This document shows positions 1 through 4,099 of a stretch of DNA of 5,969 nucleotides, in pieces. Under the pieces are notes generated by a model. The model searched no databases. It worked only from the letters and a program-made list of their open reading frames with translations, and was not told the DNA's origin. Position numbers and translations under genes: made by a program. How positions within the stretch are numbered: position 1 is the first letter of the stretch; each line of letters begins with the position of its first letter. Origin of the DNA: Clostridia bacterium (GTDB taxonomy: Bacteria; Bacillota; Clostridia; Christensenellales; Aristaeellaceae). The DNA lies in the NCBI GenBank assembly GCA_017471125.1, contig JAFUWR010000228.1, positions 1 to 5,969 on the forward strand, read 5' to 3'.

Positions 1-1332
1 CACCTGCACCGAAACGGCGGGCTCCCCGGCCAGACCCAGCTCCAGCACCATCGCCGACGCCAACTCCGTGGCCCGGGCGATGTCGGAGGACGCGCCCGCG
101 GTCAGCGCCGCCTCGCCGTAGACCACCTGCTCCGCGGCGCGGCCCGCCAGGAGCACGCGGATCTGCCCCTCGATGGCCGTCCGCGTCAGCATCACGCGCT
201 CCGCCGGGATGGTCAGGTTGTAGCCCGCCGCGCCGTGGCCCGCGGGCAGTATGCTCACCCGCGCCAGCCGGTTCTCCGGCAGCAGCAGGCGGCTGATCAG
301 CGCGTGCCCCGCCTCGTGGATGGCGATGCTGGCCCGCTCCCTGACGTTGGCCAGGTTGGGCCGGTCCTCCCCCGCCACGGTCTTGCGGAAGGCCCGCTTC
401 ACGTCCTCCATGTGGATGACGCCCGCGTCCCGCCGCGCCGCCAGGATCGCCGCCTCGTTGAGCAGGTTCTCCAGCGACGCGCCGGAGAAGCCCACGGTCA
501 GCGCCGCCACGCCCTCCCAGTCCACGCCGTCCTCCATCGGCTTGTCCCGGCCGTGGAGCTTGAGGATGCTCAAGCGCTCGTCCCTGCCGGGCAGGCCCAC
601 CTCGATCTGACGGTCGAAGCGGCCGGGGCGCAGCAGCGCCGGGTCCAGCATCTCCATGCGGTTGGTGGCGGCGATGACCACCACGCCGTCCCGGGTGTGG
701 AAGCCCGACATCTCCGACAGCAGTGCGTTCAGGGTCTGGTCGCGCTCGTCGGAGGAGGCGTCGTCCCGCTTTTTGCCCATGGCGTCGATCTCGTCGATGA
801 ATATGACGCAGCGGCCCGCCTTTCGCGCCTTGCGGAACAGCTCCCGCACGCGGCTCGCGCCCACGCCCACGTACTTCTCCACGAAGTCCGACCCGGACAG
901 CGCGAAGAACGGCACGCCCGCCTCCCCGGCCAGCGCCCGGGCCAGCAGCGTCTTGCCCGTGCCGGGCGGACCGTAGAGCAGCACGCCCCGGGGCATCCGC
1001 GCGCCGTAGCGGGCGTAGCGGTCGGGCTCCTTCAAATAGTCCCGCAGTTCTGTAAGGCTCGAGAGCGCCTGGTCGTTGGCGGCCACGTCCCGGAAGGTGC
1101 AGGCTTTGGCCTCCTTTTTATCTACCGCGCCGGACACGCCTTCCGCGCCCGCCCTCTGATACTGGGGCCGCAGGACCGCCGTGCCCGCGAAGCCCACCAG
1201 CGCCGCCGCCATCAGCGCCCGGGCCACCGTCGAACGCAGGCCCGCCCCGGCCTCCAGCGTCAATGACAGCAATAACCCACAGGCCGCCGCGGCCAGCGTC
1301 GCCGCCGCCAGCGCCCGATACCATCGTTTCAT
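1..1332 (-). CDS. ftsH: FtsH-like membrane AAA+ zinc metalloprotease, reduced N-terminus (partial, C-terminus cut by window edge)
   Basis: ATP-dependent membrane protease that would extract and degrade membrane and short-lived cytosolic proteins. The frame is open from ATG at 1332 to base 1, giving 444 residues with no stop. Two hydrophobic segments (about 5-26 and 39-55) precede an AAA+ domain with Walker A GPPGTGKT (121-128), pore motif KYVGVG (153-158), Walker B VIFIDEID (176-183) and a second region of homology with arginine fingers R235 and R238. The protease domain follows with zinc site HEAGH (339-343) and probable third ligand D417 in GASSD, so it looks catalytically intact. The start is supported by the Shine-Dalgarno-like GGGGTGAT just upstream and the promoter at 1364-1392. 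In-frame ATGs at 1350 and 1362 lie at or upstream of the predicted transcript start. Oddity: only about 12 residues separate the two helices, where canonical FtsH has an extracytoplasmic domain of roughly 70. It could be a paralogue beside a standard FtsH elsewhere in the genome; that is inference. Confidence 0.93.
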   Translation of the reverse strand, partial: MKRWYRALAAATLAAAACGLLLSLTLEAGAGLRSTVARALMAAALVGFAGTAVLRPQYQRAGAEGVSGAVDKKEAKACTFRDVAANDQALSSLTELRDYLKEPDRYARYGARMPRGVLLYGPPGTGKTLLARALAGEAGVPFFALSGSDFVEKYVGVGASRVRELFRKARKAGRCVIFIDEIDAMGKKRDDASSDERDQTLNALLSEMSGFHTRDGVVVIAATNRMEMLDPALLRPGRFDRQIEVGLPGRDERLSILKLHGRDKPMEDGVDWEGVAALTVGFSGASLENLLNEAAILAARRDAGVIHMEDVKRAFRKTVAGEDRPNLANVRERASIAIHEAGHALISRLLLPENRLARVSILPAGHGAAGYNLTIPAERVMLTRTAIEGQIRVLLAGRAAEQVVYGEAALTAGASSDIARATELASAMVLELGLAGEPAVSVQV

Positions 1333-1336
1333 CCAT

Positions 1337-1344
1337 ATCACCCC
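1337..1344 (-). promoter_or_regulatory. Ribosome binding site of the FtsH-like gene
   Basis: On the minus strand GGGGTGAT lies four bases before the ATG at 1332 and matches the anti-Shine-Dalgarno consensus GGAGGTGAT at all but one or two positions. It fixes the start at 1332 over the in-frame ATGs at 1350 and 1362, which have no comparable site. Confidence 0.75.
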
Positions 1345-1347
1345 ATA

Positions 1348-1376
1348 CATCGGTGTCACAGGCATTGTAACCGATG
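1348..1376. promoter_or_regulatory. Candidate operator: inverted repeat over -10 and transcription start of the FtsH-like gene
   Basis: CATCGGT (1348-1354) and ACCGATG (1370-1376) are perfect 7-bp inverted arms separated by 15 bp. Allowing a two-base bulge, the pairing continues inward with ACA (1358-1360) opposite TGT (1366-1368). The site covers the -10 hexamer and predicted start site, which is where a dimeric repressor would block the promoter. The part downstream of the start would be transcribed, but only one arm would lie in the RNA, so DNA binding is the more natural reading. No cognate regulator gene is in the window. Confidence 0.4.
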
Positions 1377-1392
1377 GGGCGCGAATTGTCCA
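1364..1392 (-). promoter_or_regulatory. Sigma-70/SigA-type promoter of the FtsH-like gene
   Basis: Reading the minus strand, the -35 hexamer TGGACA (1392-1387) matches TTGACA at five of six bases. A 17-bp spacer (1386-1370) leads to the -10 hexamer TACAAT (1369-1364), which matches TATAAT at five of six. Transcription should start near 1357, leaving a leader of about 25 bases before the ATG at 1332. The promoter overlaps the longest possible reading frame of the divergent PBP gene, which argues that the PBP starts further downstream. Both hexamers are overlapped by inverted repeats (1348-1376 and 1384-1401). Confidence 0.72.
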
Positions 1393-1401
1393 CGCACAAT
1401 T
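1384..1401. promoter_or_regulatory. Candidate second operator: inverted repeat over the -35 of the FtsH-like promoter
   Basis: AATTGT (1384-1389) and ACAATT (1396-1401) form a perfect 6-bp inverted repeat with a 6-bp spacer, overlapping the -35 hexamer (1387-1392). Its centre is about 30 bp, close to three helical turns, from the centre of the dyad at 1348-1376, which would put both on the same face of the helix. The arm sequences of the two dyads differ, so if both are real they may bind different proteins. Short dyads arise by chance, so confidence is modest. Confidence 0.3.
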
Positions 1402-1463
1402 TCTGGAAGCGGTGTCTAAACCAACCGCGATTGGGAAAGAATAGGCGTGACATGACTTCGATC

Positions 1464-1471
1464 AGGGGCGG
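1464..1471 (+). promoter_or_regulatory. Ribosome binding site of the class A PBP gene
   Basis: AGGGGCGG ends four bases before ATG 1476, and its AGGGG core sits seven bases from the start codon, a normal Shine-Dalgarno position. The in-frame ATG at 1374 overlaps the divergent promoter and the one at 1452 has only a weaker AGGCG ahead of it, so this site decides the start at 1476. No convincing sigma-70 promoter for this gene was found between 1333 and 1475. Confidence 0.6.
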
Positions 1472-1475
1472 TAAT

Positions 1476-3863
1476 ATGCGAAAATACATCAAATGGGCGA
1501 TATTGGCAGTCGCCGCGGCGCTCTTGACGGCGCTCATCCTCGCGCTGGACGTGCCCCACTGGCAGCGGCTGGACGTGTCGAAGGTCCGCGCCGCCGCGGG
1601 CGCGACGGAGGTGTTTGACATGAACGGCGACCGGGCCGGCACGCTGACGGGCCGGGAGAACCGCCGCTGGGTATCCCTGGACCAGGTGCCCGCGGACGTG
1701 CAGGAGGCCTTCATCGCCGCCGAGGACCTGCGCTTCTACCGGCACCACGGCGTGGACTTCTACCGCGTGTTCGGGGCGTTGTGGCACGACCTCAAGACCA
1801 TGAGCTTCGCCCAAGGCGCGTCCACCATCACCCAGCAGCTCATCAAGCTGACCCACCTGTCCAGCGCGAAGTCCCTGTCGCGCAAGGCCCAGGAGATCGC
1901 GCTGGCCCTGCAGCTCGAGAAGGTGATGGACAAGCGGGAGATCTTGGAGGCGTACCTCAATACCATCTATTTCGGCCACGGGGCCTACGGCATCGAGGCG
2001 GCGGCGGACGTGTACTTCGACAAGACCGCCTCCGAGCTGACCGTGGCCGAGGGCGCGCTGCTGGCGGGCATCATCAAGGCCCCCTCCACCTACGCGCCGC
2101 ATCTGGACCCGGAGAAGTCCTTGAAGCGCCGGGACGGGATACTTTCGACGATGGCGGAGGCGGGCTTCATCACCGAGGACGAGGCGGTCACCGCCCGGGC
2201 CGAGGGCCTGAAGCTGGCGGAGAACGCCGAGGATAGCCGGCTCTACGCCTGGTACATGGACGCGGTGCTGACCGAGGCCGCGCAGGTCCTCGACCTGTCC
2301 AACGACGAGGTTCTGACCGGCGGCTACGCCATACTGACCGGGCTCGACCTGTCCATGCAGTCCGCGGCGGAGGCGCTGTTCACGTCGGAGGAGCGCTTTC
2401 CCGCCGCCGCATCGGACGGCACTCCGGTGCAGGCCAGCCTGATCGCGCTGGACAGCATGACCGGCGAGGTGCGGGCGGTGGTGGGCGGCAGGAGCTACGA
2501 CGTGGCGCTGGGCCTCAACCACGCCACCCAGATCCGGCGGCAGCCCGGCAGCGCCTTCAAGCCCGTGTCCACCTACGCCGCCGCCATCGACGCCTACGGC
2601 TTCGTGCCGTCCTCCACCGTCGAGGACACGCCCCGCACCTTCGACGGCGGGTACGCGCCGCGCAACGCGGGCGGGGCCTCCTACGGCACGGTGACCCTGC
2701 GGGAGGCGCTGTCCCGGTCGCTGAACATCGCCACGGTGGACCTGGCCGACCTGATCGGCACCGACGCGCTGCGGCAGTACGCCCAGCGGTTCGGCATACC
2801 GCTGTCGGACCGGGACGTGAACCTGTCGCTGGCCCTCGGCGCGCTGACCGACGGCGTGTCGCCCGAGGTGCTGGGCGGGGCCTACTGCGCCCTGGCCAAC
2901 GGCGGGCTGCGGGTGACGCCCCACTTCATAAGGGAGATACGCGACGCCGCGGGCCACGCGGTCTACCGGGCCGACGCCGCCCAGCCCCGGGCCGTGCAGG
3001 CGTCCACCGCCTATATGCTCACGGACATGCTCAAGACCGCCGCGAGGTCCGGCAGCGCCCGGGCGCTCAAGGCCAGCGGCGTGCCCGTGGCGGGCAAGAC
3101 CGGCACCGTCAGCGACGAGGCCACCGGCGGCACCCGGGACATCTGGACCGTGGCCTACACGCCGGAATTGGCCACGGCGGTGTGGATGGGCTTCGACCAG
3201 CCGGACAAATCCCACATGCTCCCCTCCAGCGAGGGCGGCAGCGGCTACCCGGCGCGGCTGTGCGCGGCGTTTTTGAAGGCCGTGTCCGACGACCTGAGCG
3301 GCCGGGACTTCAAGAAGCCCAAGGCGGTCAAGGCGGCGCTGGTGGACAGGCTGGCCCTGGAGCAGGAGCACCTGGCGCTGCTGACCACCGGCGACACGCC
3401 CACCGAGTACACCGCCACCGAGCTGTTCCACGCGGACGACGTGCCCGACGCCTATTCGGACAACTGGTCCGCGCCGCGGATGGTGGCCGAGCTCAAGCTG
3501 CTGACCGGGCCGGGCGAGACGCCGGTGCTGTCCTTCACCCCGCGGGAGTCCAACGTGGAATACCAGCTCCTGCGCCGAAGCGGCGGCGAGACGAAAGAGA
3601 TCGCCGTGCTGTCCGGGGAACCGGGGCAGGAGGTGCGCTTCACGGACACCGCCCATGACCTGAGCCAGCCCGCCGACTATGCGCTCATGCCGCGAAACGC
3701 CCTGCTGTTCGCCGCGGGCACGCTGGCCTCCGGCCCCCAGTCCCCGTCCGTCCACTACGCCCCCGGCGGCTGGCTCAATACGATCATGGGCGCGGGCATG
3801 GATGAAGCCACGCCCGCGCCCACGGAGATAGAGCTTTTCGGAGAAAGCTCATTGTTTGAATGA
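1476..3863 (+). CDS. Class A penicillin-binding protein (bifunctional peptidoglycan glycosyltransferase/transpeptidase)
   Basis: Membrane-anchored enzyme that polymerises lipid II into glycan strands and crosslinks the stem peptides outside the membrane. With start ATG 1476 it is 795 residues, a usual family length. A short cytoplasmic MRKYIKW leads into one transmembrane helix (about 7-24). The GT51 domain shows EDLRFYRHHGVD with catalytic E83, GASTITQQL (114-122), RKAQE with E140, and ILEAYLN through LLAGIIKAPSTYAP (156-207). The transpeptidase domain has SAFK (nucleophile S359, K362), SLN (415-417) and KTGT (541-544). All catalytic motifs are present, so both activities are expected. The C-terminal region (about 665-762) looks like a fibronectin-III-type beta domain, as in many Bacillota PBPs. 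The gene is divergent from the FtsH-like gene and convergent with clpC, so it is probably transcribed alone. Alternative starts at 1374 (829 aa) and 1452 are less likely because of RBS and promoter positions. The stop is TGA at 3861-3863. Confidence 0.95.
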   Translation: MRKYIKWAILAVAAALLTALILALDVPHWQRLDVSKVRAAAGATEVFDMNGDRAGTLTGRENRRWVSLDQVPADVQEAFIAAEDLRFYRHHGVDFYRVFGALWHDLKTMSFAQGASTITQQLIKLTHLSSAKSLSRKAQEIALALQLEKVMDKREILEAYLNTIYFGHGAYGIEAAADVYFDKTASELTVAEGALLAGIIKAPSTYAPHLDPEKSLKRRDGILSTMAEAGFITEDEAVTARAEGLKLAENAEDSRLYAWYMDAVLTEAAQVLDLSNDEVLTGGYAILTGLDLSMQSAAEALFTSEERFPAAASDGTPVQASLIALDSMTGEVRAVVGGRSYDVALGLNHATQIRRQPGSAFKPVSTYAAAIDAYGFVPSSTVEDTPRTFDGGYAPRNAGGASYGTVTLREALSRSLNIATVDLADLIGTDALRQYAQRFGIPLSDRDVNLSLALGALTDGVSPEVLGGAYCALANGGLRVTPHFIREIRDAAGHAVYRADAAQPRAVQASTAYMLTDMLKTAARSGSARALKASGVPVAGKTGTVSDEATGGTRDIWTVAYTPELATAVWMGFDQPDKSHMLPSSEGGSGYPARLCAAFLKAVSDDLSGRDFKKPKAVKAALVDRLALEQEHLALLTTGDTPTEYTATELFHADDVPDAYSDNWSAPRMVAELKLLTGPGETPVLSFTPRESNVEYQLLRRSGGETKEIAVLSGEPGQEVRFTDTAHDLSQPADYALMPRNALLFAAGTLASGPQSPSVHYAPGGWLNTIMGAGMDEATPAPTEIELFGESSLFE

Positions 3864-3932
3864 TACGTTGCTGGATGCTTTGATAGATAAGAGCTCGTTT
3901 AAGAGTGGAGTGTGGAGTGTGGAGTTCAGGAG

Positions 3933-3949
3933 GAAATCCTGCGGATTTC
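3933..3949. other. Hairpin A of the intergenic element
   Basis: A 7-bp perfect stem, GAAATCC paired with GGATTTC, closes a TGC triloop. It is followed on the plus strand by ATTTGATT, which is too weak a T-tract to call an intrinsic terminator for the PBP gene, though it may pause transcription. It mirrors hairpin B across the element; paired subterminal hairpins resemble what Y1 (HUH) transposases recognise, but no such gene is present here. Confidence 0.6.
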
Positions 3950-4005
3950 ATTTGATTCAAACTGCAAATCAGTGTAATACCACTGCTATGACCATTTTAA
4001 TCAAA

Positions 4006-4024
4006 CAAATCTCGAAGAGATTTG
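4006..4024. other. Hairpin B of the intergenic element
   Basis: An 8-bp perfect stem, CAAATCTC paired with GAGATTTG, closes a GAA triloop (TTC on the other strand). It sits seven bases inside the right terminal repeat, as hairpin A sits six bases inside the left one, so the element is close to symmetric. No T-run follows on the plus strand. Read toward clpC's downstream side (minus strand), TTTGATTAAAATGG follows, again not a clear terminator. Confidence 0.6.
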
Positions 4025-4099
4025 CACCGCAACTCCACACTCCACTCTCAACTCTCCACACTCATGCACGTCCCCATCCATCCACTTGAAGAGAAAAGG

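Larger units (their letters stand above)
3899..4063. repeat. MITE/REP-like intergenic element with terminal inverted repeats and cloverleaf potential
   Basis: The left arm is a tandem of GGAGTGT-type 7-mers and the right arm is its complement. Two registers pair: 3899-3918 with 4032-4051 (19 of 20) or 3908-3926 with 4031-4049 (18 of 19), the offset being one 7-mer. A further complement-type tail reaches 4063. Inside lie hairpin A, GAAATCC-TGC-GGATTTC (3933-3949); inner arms TTTGATT (3951-3957) and AATCAAA (3999-4005), enclosing CAGTG (3970-3974) and CACTG (3981-3985); and hairpin B, CAAATCTC-GAA-GAGATTTG (4006-4024). Together they can fold as an outer stem with three branches. No reading frame inside looks real. 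The region is visibly richer in A and T than its neighbours. This is the architecture of a non-autonomous mobile or REP-like element; whether it moves is inference. It lies between convergent genes and could also limit read-through, although neither hairpin has a proper U-tract. Confidence 0.72.

Noticed and set aside
235..1266. 343-residue plus-strand reading frame opposite the FtsH-like gene
   Set aside because: It is shadow coding: composition is biased and the opposite strand carries Walker and HEXXH motifs in a continuous frame.
1447..1477. Plus-strand promoter for the PBP with -35 GTGACA and -10 TAATAT
   Set aside because: The spacer is 19 bp, the -10 matches only four of six bases, and transcription would begin after the ATG at 1476, removing the membrane anchor start.
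1416..3755. 779-residue minus-strand reading frame opposite the PBP gene
   Set aside because: It is arginine, glycine and histidine rich with no recognisable domain, and is antisense to a clear, complete PBP. Long antisense frames are expected in DNA with G/C-rich third codon positions.
3933..4024. Classical intrinsic terminators for the convergent genes
   Set aside because: Hairpins A and B are AT-rich at the base and lack a following run of T on either strand, so they do not meet the usual criteria. A looser role in ending transcription is still possible.
3899..4063. CRISPR array suggested by repeated GAGTGTGG units
   Set aside because: The units are adjacent 7-mers without unique spacers, and the two clusters are inverted relative to each other.
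3856..4089. Possible 77-residue gene running from the PBP stop through the intergenic repeat
   Set aside because: It starts with TTG inside the last codons of the PBP, has no ribosome binding site and simply translates the inverted-repeat element.
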